Below are positions 47,856-58,797 of a DNA stretch of 64,000 nt, one piece after another. The notes beneath the pieces are model-generated. The model had not been told where the DNA came from and ran no database searches. It saw only the letters and a list, made by a program, of their open reading frames with translations. The DNA lies in assembly GCA_021770845.1 (NCBI GenBank), contig JAETQF010000002.1, forward strand, positions 62,001 to 126,000. Reading direction: 5' to 3'. Made by a program: the position numbers and the translations under genes. Source of the DNA: Oscillospiraceae bacterium. GTDB taxonomy: Bacteria; Bacillota; Clostridia; Oscillospirales; Oscillospiraceae. Position 1 is the first letter of the stretch, and each line of letters opens with the position of its first letter.

Positions 47856-50474
47856 TTATCCGCGGGCGCGGGCCCGCCGGACGGCCTTCTCGATCTCGCA
47901 GATCGCCAGCGGCACCAGGGACAGGCCCAGCACCACCAGCCACTCCACCCCGGTGAGGGAACACACCCGGAAGATGGCCTGGAAGGGCGGAACCAGCAGC
48001 ACGATAAGCTGCAAGCCCATGCCCACCAGGAACGCCTTGTTCATGGCCGGGTTGGACAGCAGGCCCAGGTGGGCGATGGACTGGGTCTCGCTTCGCACGT
48101 CGAAGGCGTGGAACAGCTGGCAGAAGGTCAGCGTGGCGAAGGCCATGGTGTTGGCGGTGGCGTCCGCCAGGTTGGGGTCGCTGAGCACGTACTCCCCCAG
48201 CCAGTAGGCTGCCAGGGTGAGCAGGCCCACCATCACCCCCTGCCACGCCAGCCGGAAGGAGAACGCCCTGTCAAACAGGGGCTGGGAGGCCGGGCGGGGC
48301 TTTTCCTCCATGACGGTGGACTCCACCGGCTCCATGCCCAGGGCCAGGGCGGGCAGGGAGTCGGTCACCAGGTTGAGCCACAGCAGCTGCACAGCCACCA
48401 GGGGCTGCTGGTGGAAGTTGAACAGGGTGGCCAGGAACAGGGTGATGATCTCCCCGATGTTGCAGGACAGCAGGTAGTGGATGGCCTTCTTGATGTTGGA
48501 GTAGATGCCCCGGCCCTGCTCCACGGCGCTGACGATGGTGGCGAAGTTGTCGTCGGTGAGGATCATGTCCGCCGCGCCCTTGGCCACGTCGGTGCCGGTG
48601 ATGCCCATGGCGCAGCCGATGTCGGCGGCCTTCAGGGCGGGGGCGTCGTTCACCCCGTCCCCGGTCATGGCCACCACCATGCCCTTCTTCTGCCACGCCT
48701 TGACAATCCGCATCTTGTGCTCCGGGGACACCCGGGCGTAGACGGAGAATTTGTCCACGTCCTGCTCCAGCAGCTCCTGGGGCATGAAGTCCAGATCCTC
48801 CCCGGTGATGGCCAGGTCGCCGTCCCGGAAGATGTCCAGCTCCCTGGCGATGGCCACGGCAGTTAGCTTGTGATCCCCGGTGATCATCACCGGGCGGATA
48901 CCCGCCCCGTAGCACTGGGCCACCGCGTCCTTGACTTCCATGCGGGGCGGGTCGATCATGCCCACCAGCCCCACGAAGGTGAGATCCGTCTCCAGCGTCT
49001 CCGAGGTCAGCGCCCCGGGCAGCGCGTCCATATCCTTGTAGGCTACGCCCAGCACCCGCAGGGCGTGCTCGGCCATGTCGGCGTTGGCGGCGGCGGCGTC
49101 CCGGGCCAGGGCCGCGTTCAGGGGCGCCTCCCCCCCGGACAGCGCCCGGGTGCACCGGGACAGCAGCACGTCGGGGGCGCCCTTCACCATCACCCGGTAC
49201 TTCCCGTTCAGAGGGTGAACCGTGCTCATCAGCTTCCGGTCGGAGTCAAAGGGCAGCTCCGCCACCCGGGGCAGCTCCCGCTCCAGGGCGTTTTTGTCCA
49301 GCCCCTCCGCCAGGGCCGCGTCCACAAAGGCGGTCTCGGTGGGGTCGCCGGCGGTCTTGCCGTCGGGGGAGAGCACCGTGTCGTTGCACAGCGCCCCGAT
49401 GGTGAGCGCGTCCCGGCGGTATTTGTCCCCGGGGGTCCACACCCGCTGGACGGTCATGCGGTTCTGGGTCAGGGTGCCCGTCTTGTCCGAGCAGATCACC
49501 CCGGCGCAGCCCAGGGTCTCCACGGCGGGCAGCTTCTTCACGATGGCGTTGTGTTTCACCATCCGCTGCACGCCCAGGGCCAGCACGATGGTGACGATGG
49601 CGGGCAGCCCCTCCGGAATGGCGGCCACCGCCAGGGAGACGGCGGCCATCAGCATCTCCAGGATGGGCCGGTGGTAGAGCAGGCCCACCCCGAACATCAC
49701 GGCGCACACCGCCAGGCACACGAAGGACAGGGTTTTGGAGATCTCCGCCATCTTCCGCTGGAGGGGGGTGTCCCCGTCCTTCTCCCCCAGCAGCATTCCG
49801 GCGATGCGCCCCACCTCGGTGTTCATGCCGGTGTCCGTCACCACGCAGACGGCCCGGCCGTTGGTGATCACCGTGGACGAGATCACCATGTTCACCCGAT
49901 CCCCCAGCACCGTCTCCTCCGGCAGGGCGTCCGCCGCCTGCTTGTTCACCGGCACGGACTCGCCGGTCATGGCGGACTCGTCCGCCTTCAGGTTGGCGCA
50001 CTCCAGGATGCGGGCGTCGGCGGGCACCAGATCCCCCGCCTCCAGCACGATGATATCCCCGGGTACCAGGGCGTCCGTCTCCAGCCGGATCTGCTCCCCG
50101 CCCCGGATGACCTTGGCCAGGGGGGCGGACATCTTTTGCAGGGCCTCCAGCGCCTTTTCCGCGCTGTTCTCCTGGGAGATGGAGATGACGGCGTTCACCA
50201 GCACGATGACCAGGATGATCACGGCCTCCACCCAGTCCTCCCCGCCGGAGGAGATCAGGGACAGCACCGCCGCCGCCAGCAGCACCAGGATCATGGGATC
50301 CCGGAGCTGGTTGAGGAAGCGGAGCCAGAGGGGCTCCTTTTTGGCCCCGGACAGCTTGTTGGGGCCGTACCGCTCCAGCCGCTCCTGGGCCTGCCGGGGG
50401 GACAGGCCGGACTGGCGGTTGGTGTCCAGCTCGGACAGCACCTGCCGGTCGGACTTGGCGTACCATTGGCTCAT
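47856..50474 (-). CDS. P2-type cation-transporting ATPase, probably Mn2+ (or Ca2+) exporter
   Basis: This 872-residue pump has ten predicted membrane helices, the TGES loop (170-173), M4 PEGLP (287-291), phosphorylation motif DKTGTLT with Asp330, KGAPD in the nucleotide domain, and TGDGVNDAPALK in the hinge. The M5-M6 region (NIGEIITLFLATLF, LWLNLVTDSLPALALG) has the Asn/Asp pattern of P2A pumps such as SERCA and PMR1. ATG 50474 follows AAAAGGAG; the longer frame to 50543 is rejected. The Mn2+ riboswitch in its leader makes Mn2+ the best-supported cargo, with Ca2+ a possible second one. Confidence 0.95.
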   Translation of the reverse strand: MSQWYAKSDRQVLSELDTNRQSGLSPRQAQERLERYGPNKLSGAKKEPLWLRFLNQLRDPMILVLLAAAVLSLISSGGEDWVEAVIILVIVLVNAVISISQENSAEKALEALQKMSAPLAKVIRGGEQIRLETDALVPGDIIVLEAGDLVPADARILECANLKADESAMTGESVPVNKQAADALPEETVLGDRVNMVISSTVITNGRAVCVVTDTGMNTEVGRIAGMLLGEKDGDTPLQRKMAEISKTLSFVCLAVCAVMFGVGLLYHRPILEMLMAAVSLAVAAIPEGLPAIVTIVLALGVQRMVKHNAIVKKLPAVETLGCAGVICSDKTGTLTQNRMTVQRVWTPGDKYRRDALTIGALCNDTVLSPDGKTAGDPTETAFVDAALAEGLDKNALERELPRVAELPFDSDRKLMSTVHPLNGKYRVMVKGAPDVLLSRCTRALSGGEAPLNAALARDAAAANADMAEHALRVLGVAYKDMDALPGALTSETLETDLTFVGLVGMIDPPRMEVKDAVAQCYGAGIRPVMITGDHKLTAVAIARELDIFRDGDLAITGEDLDFMPQELLEQDVDKFSVYARVSPEHKMRIVKAWQKKGMVVAMTGDGVNDAPALKAADIGCAMGITGTDVAKGAADMILTDDNFATIVSAVEQGRGIYSNIKKAIHYLLSCNIGEIITLFLATLFNFHQQPLVAVQLLWLNLVTDSLPALALGMEPVESTVMEEKPRPASQPLFDRAFSFRLAWQGVMVGLLTLAAYWLGEYVLSDPNLADATANTMAFATLTFCQLFHAFDVRSETQSIAHLGLLSNPAMNKAFLVGMGLQLIVLLVPPFQAIFRVCSLTGVEWLVVLGLSLVPLAICEIEKAVRRARARG

Positions 50475-50552
50475 GTGGGCAACACTCCTTTTGATCCATC
50501 TAATGATACCAAAGAACCGGGTCGAATGATCGGGAAGGGACAAGCGATAAAG

Positions 50553-50592
50553 AAAAAAGACCTACCCGCAGCCTTAAACTGCGGATAAGTCT
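50553..50592 (-). terminator. Riboswitch-controlled terminator
   Basis: On the minus strand GACTTATCCGCAG pairs with CTGCGGGTAGGTC with a TTTAAGG loop, then TTTTTT. Its 5' arm contains the 3' strand of riboswitch stem P1, so Mn2+-stabilised P1 and the terminator exclude each other. Confidence 0.85.
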
Positions 50593-50677
50593 CATCATTT
50601 CATACCAGGCCAGGCGGAATGCCGCCATGCTGTTGGCGCAGGTAACGGGGAAGCCCCGCTGATTACTCCCTTATCGC
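50583..50677 (-). ncRNA. yybP-ykoY (Mn2+) riboswitch
   Basis: On the minus strand stem P1 is GATAAG...CTTATC. The conserved pieces AAGGGAGTAA, the CAACA loop (GCCAACAGCATGG) and TGATGAGACTTATCC are in place, with stems between. It lies between the promoter (50685-50713) and the ATPase. Ligand binding should allow read-through, so ATPase expression would rise with Mn2+. Confidence 0.88.
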
Positions 50678-50684
50678 AGAAAGG

Positions 50685-50713
50685 ATCATACCAGAAACTG
50701 GGGCGGCTGTCAA
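50685..50713 (-). promoter_or_regulatory. Promoter of the riboswitch-ATPase transcript
   Basis: On the minus strand TTGACA and TATGAT have a 17-bp spacer. Confidence 0.88.
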
Positions 50714-50754
50714 GGGGGGCGGGCTGACAGTTTCGGAGGAAGTGACAAAGGGAC

Positions 50755-50785
50755 AAAAAATCCCCCGCCCAGATGGGCGGGGGAT
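50755..50785 (-). terminator. tuf/str operon terminator
   Basis: TCCCCCGCCC pairs with GGGCGGGGGA across AGAT, and TTTTTT follows on the minus strand, 21 bp after the tuf stop. Confidence 0.92.
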
Positions 50786-50806
50786 TGGTTTGCGCTGTGC
50801 GTCAGA

Positions 50807-52009
<1,203 letters not shown>

Positions 52010-52073
52010 TTTGGGTTTCCTCCTTAATCTGGTTAAAGTTTGGAATTGTGAAAGAAAAAACTATGATGGGATT

Positions 52074-52102
52074 ATTCTATCCCATAGCGGGGGAAATTGC
52101 AA
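52074..52102 (-). promoter_or_regulatory. Internal tuf promoter
   Basis: On the minus strand TTGCAA and TAGAAT have a 17-bp spacer in the 136-bp fusA-tuf gap, so tuf can be made apart from the str operon. Confidence 0.8.
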
Positions 52103-52145
52103 CTACTATTTTACGCAATGCGTGACGCCGACAAACGCGGCGTGA

Positions 52146-54251
52146 TTAGTCCTCTTTCCGCCCGCGCTGGGCGATGATCTTTTCCGCGATGCTCTTGGGG
52201 ATCTCCACGTAGCTGTGGGGCTCCATGGTGTACTGACCGCGGCCCTGAGTGCGGGAGCGCAGGTCGGTGGCGTAGCCGAACATCTCGGACAGGGGAACCA
52301 GCGCGTCCACCTGGGTGGCGCCGGGCCGGGCCTCCTGGCCCTGGATCTGGCCGCGGCGGCTGGTGAGGTCGCCGATGACGTTGCCCAGGTACTCGTCGGG
52401 GGCGATGACGGACACCTTCATGATGGGCTCCAGCAGGCAGGCCCCGGCCTTGCGGCAGGCCTCCTTGAAGGCCATGGAGCCGGCGATCTTGAACGCCATC
52501 TCGGAGGAGTCCACCTCGTGGTAGGAGCCGAACACCAGGTGAACCTTCACGTCCACCACCGGGTAGCCGGCCAGCACGCCGGCCTGCATGGCCCCCTGGA
52601 TGCCCGCGTCCACGGCGGGGATAAACTCCTTGGGAATCACGCCGCCGGTGATCTCGTTGAGGAACTCGTAGCCCTTGCCGGGCTCGTTGGGCTCCACCTC
52701 CAGGACGACGTGGCCGTACTGGCCCTTGCCGCCGGACTGACGGGCGTATTTGGTGTCCTGCTTGACGGCGGACTTGATGGTCTCCTTGTAGGCCACCTGG
52801 GGGGCGCCCACGTTGGCCTCCACCTTGTACTCGCGGAGCAGGCGATCCACGATGATCTCCAGGTGGAGCTCGCCCATGCCGGCGATGATGGTCTGGCCGG
52901 TCTCCTCGTCGGTGTAGGTCTTGAAGGTGGGATCCTCCTCGGCCAGCTTCATCAGGGCGATGCCCATCTTCTCCTGGCCGGCCTTGGTCTTGGGCTCGAT
53001 GGCCACCCGGATCACGGGCTCGGGGAACTCCATGGACTCCAGGATCACCGGGTGCTTCTCGTCGCACAGCGTGTCGCCGGTGGTGGAATTCTTCAGGCCG
53101 ATGACGGCGGCGATGTCGCCGGCGTACACGGTCTCGATGTCCTCCCGGTGGTTGGCGTGCATCTGAAGAATGCGGCCGATGCGCTCCTTCTGTTTCTTGG
53201 TGGAGTTGAGCACCTGGGTGCCGGTGTTCAGCGTGCCGGAATAGACCCGGATGAAGGACAGACGGCCCACAAACGGGTCGGTGGCGATCTTGAAGGCCAG
53301 GGCGGAGAAGGGCTCGTCGTCGGAGGACGGGCGATCCTCCTCCTCCTCGGTGTCCGGGTTCACGCCCTTGATGGGCGGGATGTCGGTGGGAGCGGGCATG
53401 AAGTCCACAATCGCGTCCAGCAGCTTCTGCACGCCCTTGTTGCGGTAAGAGGTGCCGCAGGTGACGGGCACCAGCAGGTTGTCGATGGTGCCGCGGCGCA
53501 GGGCCTTCCGGAGCAGCTCGGTGGGGATGGGCTTCTCGTCCAGGGCCAGCTCCATGATCTCCTCGTCGATGTCGGCGCAGGCGTCCACCAGCTTGGTGCG
53601 GTACTCCTGGGCCAGCTCCATCATGTCGGCGGGGATCTCCTCCACACGCATATCCTTGCCCATCTCGTCATAGTAGACGTCGGCGTCCATCTCCACCAGG
53701 TCGATGATCCCCTTGAAGGTCTCCTCCTTGCCGATGGGGAGCTGGATGGGCACGGCGTTGGCCTTGAGCCGGTCGTGGATCATGTGCAGCACGTTGTAGA
53801 AGTCGGCGCCCATGATGTCCATCTTGTTGACGTAGATCATGCGGGGCACCTTGTAGTGATCCGCCTGGCGCCACACGGTCTCGGACTGGGGCTCCACGCC
53901 GCCCTTGGCGCACATGACGGTGACAGAGCCGTCCAGCACCCGCAGGGAGCGCTCCACCTCCACGGTGAAGTCCACGTGGCCCGGGGTGTCGATGATGTTG
54001 ATCCGGGTCTGGGGGAACTGATCCTTGGTGCCCTTCCAGTAGCAGGTGGTGGCGGCGGAGGTGATGGTGATGCCCCGCTCCTGCTCCTGGGCCATCCAGT
54101 CCATGGTGGCGGTGCCGTCATGGGTCTCGCCGATCTTGTAGTTCACGCCGGTGTAGTACAAAATACGCTCCGTCGTGGTGGTCTTGCCGGCGTCGATGTG
54201 GGCCATGATGCCGATATTTCTGGTATTTTCCAGAGAAACTTTTCTTGCCAT
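52146..54251 (-). CDS. fusA: Elongation factor G
   Basis: This 701-residue translocase has G motifs AHIDAGKTT (G1), DTPGHVDF (G3), NKMD (G4), and domains II-V ending in the EF-G C-terminal domain ([22 protein letters not shown]). It catalyses ribosome translocation and, with RRF, recycling. It starts 21 bp after rpsG. Confidence 0.99.
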   Translation of the reverse strand: MARKVSLENTRNIGIMAHIDAGKTTTTERILYYTGVNYKIGETHDGTATMDWMAQEQERGITITSAATTCYWKGTKDQFPQTRINIIDTPGHVDFTVEVERSLRVLDGSVTVMCAKGGVEPQSETVWRQADHYKVPRMIYVNKMDIMGADFYNVLHMIHDRLKANAVPIQLPIGKEETFKGIIDLVEMDADVYYDEMGKDMRVEEIPADMMELAQEYRTKLVDACADIDEEIMELALDEKPIPTELLRKALRRGTIDNLLVPVTCGTSYRNKGVQKLLDAIVDFMPAPTDIPPIKGVNPDTEEEEDRPSSDDEPFSALAFKIATDPFVGRLSFIRVYSGTLNTGTQVLNSTKKQKERIGRILQMHANHREDIETVYAGDIAAVIGLKNSTTGDTLCDEKHPVILESMEFPEPVIRVAIEPKTKAGQEKMGIALMKLAEEDPTFKTYTDEETGQTIIAGMGELHLEIIVDRLLREYKVEANVGAPQVAYKETIKSAVKQDTKYARQSGGKGQYGHVVLEVEPNEPGKGYEFLNEITGGVIPKEFIPAVDAGIQGAMQAGVLAGYPVVDVKVHLVFGSYHEVDSSEMAFKIAGSMAFKEACRKAGACLLEPIMKVSVIAPDEYLGNVIGDLTSRRGQIQGQEARPGATQVDALVPLSEMFGYATDLRSRTQGRGQYTMEPHSYVEIPKSIAEKIIAQRGRKED

Positions 54252-54272
54252 GTTGGTCTGTGTCCTCCGTCC

Positions 54273-54743
54273 TTACCAGCGGTAATGGGCGAACGCCTTG
54301 TTGGCCTCGGCCATCTTGTGGGTATCCTCGCGCTTCTTCACGGCGGAGCCGGTGTTGTTGGCCGCGTCCATGATCTCGCCGGCGAGGCGCTCCTTCATGG
54401 TTTTCTCGCCGCGGTTGCGGGAGTAGGTGGTCAGCCACCGCAGGCCCAGGGTCTGCCGGCGCTCGGGCCGAACCTCCATGGGAACCTGGTAGGTGGAGCC
54501 GCCCACACGGCGGGACTTGGTCTCCAGAGACGGCATGATGTTCTCAATGGCGGTGGTGAACACCTCCAGAGGCTCTTTGCCGGTCTTATCCTTGATGATG
54601 TCAAAGGCACCGTAGACGACCTTCTGGGCCACGCCCTTCTTGCCGTCCAGCATGATGCTGTTGACGAGCTTAGTGACTAAGACGGAATTATACAGCGGGT
54701 CGGGCAGAACCTCCCGCTTGGGTACGTTACCACGTCTGGGCAC
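54273..54743 (-). CDS. rpsG: 30S ribosomal protein S7
   Basis: This 156-residue protein of standard length ([19 protein letters not shown] start; [25 protein letters not shown]) nucleates the 30S head and is the translational autoregulator of the str operon in E. coli. The start is GTG 54743 after AAGGAGG. An unusually long 268-bp spacer separates it from rpsL. Confidence 0.98.
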   Translation of the reverse strand: MPRRGNVPKREVLPDPLYNSVLVTKLVNSIMLDGKKGVAQKVVYGAFDIIKDKTGKEPLEVFTTAIENIMPSLETKSRRVGGSTYQVPMEVRPERRQTLGLRWLTTYSRNRGEKTMKERLAGEIMDAANNTGSAVKKREDTHKMAEANKAFAHYRW

Positions 54744-55011
54744 TTCGCTTCCCTCCTTCTATATAGAATTAGAATTCACAGGTACTCGAAGTTTTTCAAG
54801 CGGCGCGCGGTGCGCGGGCTCAAAAACATCTCCGTACAATGCCTGTCCGAGGTCTACCCATATTATATGGAATAAACGCCCGGCAAGGCTTTCGGCCTTG
54901 CGCGTGTGCGCAAAACTCGTTGTGGGTCGGGCCGGCACAGCATCCGCGCGGCCTGACGGCAGGCGGGCCGATGGGGACATCGGCCCCTGCGGAAATAATT
55001 TTCTTTGAAAA
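54744..55011 (-). other. Structured rpsL-rpsG spacer
   Basis: This 268-bp spacer holds no ORF with a ribosome site. On the minus strand there is a perfect AATAATTTTC/GAAAATTATT hairpin (54995-55017), GGCCGATG/CATCGGCC, CAAGGC/GCCTTG with GAAA-type loop and a TATAAT at about 54865, without a matching -35. It may be the S7 target or an internal start. Confidence 0.5.
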
Positions 55012-55437
55012 TTATTTCTTCTTGGCCGCCTTGGGCCGCTTGGCGCCGTACTTGGAGCGGGCCTGCATCCGGCCGTTGACGCCCTGGGTATCCAGAGTGC
55101 CGCGGATGATGTGGTAACGCACGCCGGGCAGATCCTTCACACGGCCGCCGCGGATCATCACCACGGAGTGCTCCTGCAGGTTGTGGCCCACGCCGGGGAT
55201 ATAGGCGGTGACCTCGTAGCCGTTGGTCAGGCGCACACGGGCGATCTTACGCAGCGCGGAGTTGGGTTTCTTCGGGGTGGAAGTACGAACGGCGGTGCAC
55301 ACGCCCCGCTTCTGGGGAGAGGGCAGATCGGTCTCCTTGTTCTTCAGGGTGTTCAGACCGTGCTGCATGGCGGGGGAGTTGGACTTGTAGGTGGCCTTCT
55401 CCCGGCCCTTGCGAACCAGCTGGTTAAAAGTAGGCAT
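55012..55437 (-). CDS. rpsL: 30S ribosomal protein S12
   Basis: This 141-residue protein has [20 protein letters not shown] and [16 protein letters not shown], the decoding-centre loops, with the lysines whose changes give streptomycin resistance intact (wild-type). ATG 55437 follows AGGAGG. Confidence 0.99.
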   Translation of the reverse strand: MPTFNQLVRKGREKATYKSNSPAMQHGLNTLKNKETDLPSPQKRGVCTAVRTSTPKKPNSALRKIARVRLTNGYEVTAYIPGVGHNLQEHSVVMIRGGRVKDLPGVRYHIIRGTLDTQGVNGRMQARSKYGAKRPKAAKKK

Positions 55438-55518
55438 GATGTTCCTCCTTTCAATAGATATATATTTTAACGAATGATCCGAGGATTATTCGCTAAAACC
55501 GGAAAAAGTTGGCGCGCT

Positions 55519-55758
55519 TCAAAGCTCAGCCGCGGCTGCCGCGCCCACGGCGATGCCGCAGTCCCGGCCCAGCTCCCGCATGGAGCCGAGCCAGACCGTC
55601 TCCACGCCCTGGCGGCCGGCCTGCTCCTCCAGGGCCCGGGTGAGGTGGGGGTCGGCGTCCCGGGCCAGGTACAGCCGCCGGGCTGTGCCGTTGGCCAGAG
55701 CCCGGCGAACCTGCTTGACGCCCACGACCTTGGACGGATGCTCCAAATCGTTCCGCAT
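55519..55758 (-). CDS. L7Ae/YbxF-like ribosomal RNA-binding protein
   Basis: This 79-residue protein is of the L7Ae/L30e/S12e/Gadd45 fold (VGVKQVRRALANGTARRLYLARDADPHLTRAL, then RDCGIAVGAAAAAEL) and binds kink-turn RNA. A YbxF-like gene commonly lies between rpoC and rpsL in Firmicutes, and here it is the first gene of the str operon. ATG 55758 follows AAAGGGGG; the upstream frame to 55935 crosses the promoter. Confidence 0.9.
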   Translation of the reverse strand: MRNDLEHPSKVVGVKQVRRALANGTARRLYLARDADPHLTRALEEQAGRQGVETVWLGSMRELGRDCGIAVGAAAAAEL

Positions 55759-55795
55759 CAAAACGGCCCCCTTTCGCATACCAACGCAATGTTGA

Positions 55796-55824
55796 ATTAT
55801 ACCATAGCAAAATCGGGCCGTCAA
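55796..55824 (-). promoter_or_regulatory. Promoter of the str operon
   Basis: On the minus strand TTGACG and a perfect TATAAT have a 17-bp spacer, giving a 40-nt leader. Confidence 0.9.
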
Positions 55825-55858
55825 GGGCGAACTTCCCGATAAAATGCTTTTTTCAGAG

Positions 55859-55884
55859 AAAAAACCGCCTCCGGCGGAGGCCGG
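55859..55884 (-). terminator. Terminator after the trmO-like gene
   Basis: GCCTCC/GGAGGC with a 3-nt loop is followed by TTTTTT on the minus strand. Confidence 0.65.
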
Positions 55885-55931
55885 AGACGGCAGAATGACC
55901 GAACAGGGGCGAAAACGGGGCGCGGATCCCC

Positions 55932-56621
55932 TCACCGGGCGGCGGGCTCCACCCCCACCACCGTCAGCACCCCGTCCCCGGCGGTAAAACGCACCTCCAG
56001 CCCGGCGAAGCCGAAGCCGTACACACGCCGCGGATCCCGCTGGTAGGGCGGCCGGGGATCCTGGGCCAGCACCGCCAGCAGCGCCTCCCGCTCCCCCTGG
56101 GGCACCCGCTCCAGCAGGGCGGGCGGGAAGTCCACCCGCAGGGGCTCCGGGGCCTGACCGGCGAAGCCGCCCACCGCCTCCGGGCGGCAGTCGGCATAGG
56201 GCAGGTAGGGCTTGATATCCAGGATGGGGGTGCCGTCCACCAGATCCGCCCCGGAGACGTGAAGCACCGGGCCGTCCGGGGTGGACAGCTCCACCTGTTC
56301 CAGCTTGACGCAGGACAGGCCGATGGGGTTGGGCCGGAAGGGGGAGCGGGTGGCGAACACCCCCACCCGCTGGTTCCCCCCCAGCCGGGGCGGCCGCACC
56401 GTGGGCGACCAGCCCGCCTCCTTATTCTCGGAAAACTCCCAGATCAGCCACAGGTGGGAGAAGCCCTCGATCCCCCGCAGAGCCTCCGGGGCGCGGAAGG
56501 GCGGCTCGAACACCACCCGCCCCCGCAGTTCCGGCACCAGCCCCGCCTGCCGGGGTACGCCGAATTTCCCGGGAAACTCCGTCCGGATGTGGGCGACGGG
56601 TTCCATCGCGGATGGCTCCAT
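55932..56621 (-). CDS. trmO: TsaA/TrmO-family tRNA t6A N6-methyltransferase
   Basis: The protein has 229 residues. The TrmO core carries PVAHIRTEFPGKFGVPRQAGLV, LWLIWEF, VGVFATRSPFRPNPIGLSCVKLE and DLVDGTPILDIKPYLPYAD, and a C-terminal extension of about 70 residues follows. It would methylate t6A37 in tRNA-Thr using SAM. ATG 56621 follows the HD gene stop within 2 bp; an ATG at 56606 with its own GGAG is an alternative. It is co-transcribed with the HD gene. Confidence 0.9.
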   Translation of the reverse strand: MEPSAMEPVAHIRTEFPGKFGVPRQAGLVPELRGRVVFEPPFRAPEALRGIEGFSHLWLIWEFSENKEAGWSPTVRPPRLGGNQRVGVFATRSPFRPNPIGLSCVKLEQVELSTPDGPVLHVSGADLVDGTPILDIKPYLPYADCRPEAVGGFAGQAPEPLRVDFPPALLERVPQGEREALLAVLAQDPRPPYQRDPRRVYGFGFAGLEVRFTAGDGVLTVVGVEPAAR

Positions 56622-56622
56622 C

Positions 56623-57180
56623 TCAGTCCACGTTGGGGCTGGCCCGCATGGCCTGGAGGGTGCGATCCATCAGGTCGTCCAGCTCCCAGCCCAGCAGCTC
56701 CGCGCCCTTCTGGATCACGTCCCGGGAGCAGCCCGCCGCGAATTTTTTGTCCTTGAACTTCTTCTTCAGCGACTTGAGCTCCATGTCGTCCACGCTTTTG
56801 GAGGGGCGCATCATGGCCGCCGCCCCGATAAGGCCCGTCAGCTCGTCCACGGCAAAGAGCACCTTTTCCATCTCCAGCTGGGGCTCGATGTCCACGCAGT
56901 CGGGCCAGCCGTGGCAGGCCACCGCCCGGATCAGGGACTCGTCGATGCCCTTCTCCTGCATCAGCTCCTGGCACTTGACACAGTGCTGGTCGGGCCACTG
57001 TTCAAAGTCCAGGTCGTGGAGAATGCCCACGGCCTCCCAGTAGTCGGCCTCGTCCCCGTGGCCCAGCTCCACGGCGTACCAGCGCAGCACGTCCCCCACC
57101 GTGCGGGCGTGCTTGCGGTGGAAGTCCCCCTCGTTGTAGTCGCACAAAAGCTCCCAGGCCTGTTCCGGAGTGGGTATCAT
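56623..57180 (-). CDS. HD-domain protein
   Basis: This 185-residue soluble protein has the HD motif in AVGILHDLDFEQWPD and a further His in RAVACHGWPD. The C-terminus is helical and basic (LKSLKKKFKDKKFAAG). Members of this group are uncharacterised hydrolases. ATG 57180 follows AAAGGAGAG. It starts the operon with the trmO-like gene. Confidence 0.85.
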   Translation of the reverse strand: MIPTPEQAWELLCDYNEGDFHRKHARTVGDVLRWYAVELGHGDEADYWEAVGILHDLDFEQWPDQHCVKCQELMQEKGIDESLIRAVACHGWPDCVDIEPQLEMEKVLFAVDELTGLIGAAAMMRPSKSVDDMELKSLKKKFKDKKFAAGCSRDVIQKGAELLGWELDDLMDRTLQAMRASPNVD

Positions 57181-57244
57181 GGCGGATCTCTCCTTTTTAT
57201 GATGATAGAAGGATCATACTACCCGCCCCGGCCCTTGTCAAGGC

Positions 57245-58297
57245 TTACGCCGCCCCGTCCAGTCGGAGCATACGGCCCACGTAGATGCCGTAGCCGCTGG
57301 TGGGGTCGTCCACCATCACGTGGGTCACCGCCCCCACAATTTTCCCGTTTTGCAGGATGGGGCTGCCGCTCATGCCCTGGACGATGCCGCCGGTGGCGTC
57401 CAGCAGCCGCTGGTCGGTCACCTTGATCAGGTAGTCCCGGCAGTCGCCCTCCCGCTCGGCGAACACCTTGGCGATCTCCACCTGGAATTTGTCCACCCGG
57501 TCGCCGGAGATGTTGCAGAGGATCTGGGCGGGGCCGGGGGAAACCTCGTCCCGGGCCGCCACCTCCACCGCCGCGCCATCCACCCAGCGGCCGTCGGTGA
57601 GGGTGCCGAACACGCCGCCGGCGGTATTGGCCCGGAGCAGGCCCAGGGTGGACGCGGTGTCAAACACGCCCTTGAGCTGCCCCGGCGCGCCGCTTCTGCC
57701 CTTCTCCACCCCGGCCACGGTGGCCGGCAGGATGGAGCCGCTCTCCAGGGGCATGAGCAGGGCGGTGTCCGTGTCGTTGATGCCGTGGCCCAGGGCGCCG
57801 AAGGCGCCGGTGGCCGGGTCGTAGAAGGTCACCGTGCCGATGCCCGCCATGGAGTCCCGGATCCAGGCCCCCAGCTTATAGGCCCCGTCGGCGGGGCACA
57901 GCACCGGCGTGGCGGTGAGCTGCACCTGCTTCTCGTCCCGGATGGCCCGGATGCTCATGGTCTGGCCCTCCAGCTCCTGGAGGAGGGCGGATACCTCCTC
58001 AATGGTGTCCACTTCGGTGGAGTTGATGTGGGTGATGATGTCCCCCTCCCGCAGGCCGCAGTCCTTGGCCGGGTTCACGTTGCCGCCCTCCGACGCCACC
58101 TCGGAGGTGCCCACCACTACCACGCCGTCGGAAAAGAGCTTGATGCCCACCGCCCGGCCCACGGGCACCACAATAGCTGGGCTGGCCCAGGCCGTGGCCA
58201 CGGTGGGCCACAGGGTCAGCACCGCCGCCAGCAGCAGCGCCGCGCCCCGCAGCGCCGCCGCCCCCACAAATGGTCTTGCTTCTTCATTCAAATCCAT
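57245..58297 (-). CDS. spoIVB: SpoIVB peptidase (S55), sporulation signal protease
   Basis: The protein has 350 residues. After an N-terminal membrane segment comes a PDZ domain (GLREGDIITHINSTEVDTIEEV), then the chymotrypsin-like S55 domain with GALGHGIND (catalytic His) and GGIVQGMSGSPIL (nucleophile Ser). In B. subtilis it is secreted from the forespore and signals SpoIVFA to start sigma-K processing. ATG 58297 lies close after AAGGCGG. It supports a full sporulation programme. The usual neighbour spo0A is not in the next gene positions. Confidence 0.95.
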   Translation of the reverse strand: MDLNEEARPFVGAAALRGAALLLAAVLTLWPTVATAWASPAIVVPVGRAVGIKLFSDGVVVVGTSEVASEGGNVNPAKDCGLREGDIITHINSTEVDTIEEVSALLQELEGQTMSIRAIRDEKQVQLTATPVLCPADGAYKLGAWIRDSMAGIGTVTFYDPATGAFGALGHGINDTDTALLMPLESGSILPATVAGVEKGRSGAPGQLKGVFDTASTLGLLRANTAGGVFGTLTDGRWVDGAAVEVAARDEVSPGPAQILCNISGDRVDKFQVEIAKVFAEREGDCRDYLIKVTDQRLLDATGGIVQGMSGSPILQNGKIVGAVTHVMVDDPTSGYGIYVGRMLRLDGAA

Positions 58298-58797
58298 TCA
58301 CCGCCTTTTTTTCGTGCGCGGTATTGGCTGATATTCCCGCCCCTGCCGGGGCTGGAATACGCTTGACCGCGCGTTTTTGAAACCGGCGGGCGGAGGGACA
58401 GCGGCGGAAAAAAGAACCGCCGCCGTCTCAGCGCCCGCCCTTTTAATATGGCGGCGGAGCAGGATTTTCACCGTGGCAAAGTAAGGCGGCTTTGACAAGG
58501 GCGGCGGAACCAATGCCCCAACGGGGCGGATTTTCGGGGCCCGCGCTGGGGGAGGATGGGAATTTGCCCCGGATTTGGACAGGGCGCCTGTTCGTTCCAA
58601 ATTTGAAATACATGATCTTCACAGGCGTTCGGTTGTGTAGGGGCGGGCATTGCCCGCCCGCCGGGCGGATTCCTTGCGCGTTTGCGGGGCGCACCGTTCC
58701 CCTTTTGCATAAACGGGATTTCCCGCATTTTTTAAGTTGGACAAACATAGTTTGCCCTATCCTGGGCATATCTTTAGTATCAAAGCGAGGTGTGGTC
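58298..58797. other. 500-bp intergenic region
   Basis: I see no gene here. It holds several GC hairpins, including GCGGCGG/CCGCCGC pairs at 58390-58460, and a half-length relative of the REP-like palindrome near 58637-58660 (GTAGGGGCGGGCATTGCCC with GGGC arm). The last 60 bp, with TTGGACAAACATAG, look like the promoter region of the next gene, though no good -10 is spaced at 17. Confidence 0.5.

Noticed and set aside
52215-54680. 821-codon plus frame opposite fusA and rpsG
   Set aside because: Antisense shadow; EF-G and S7 are certain on the minus strand.
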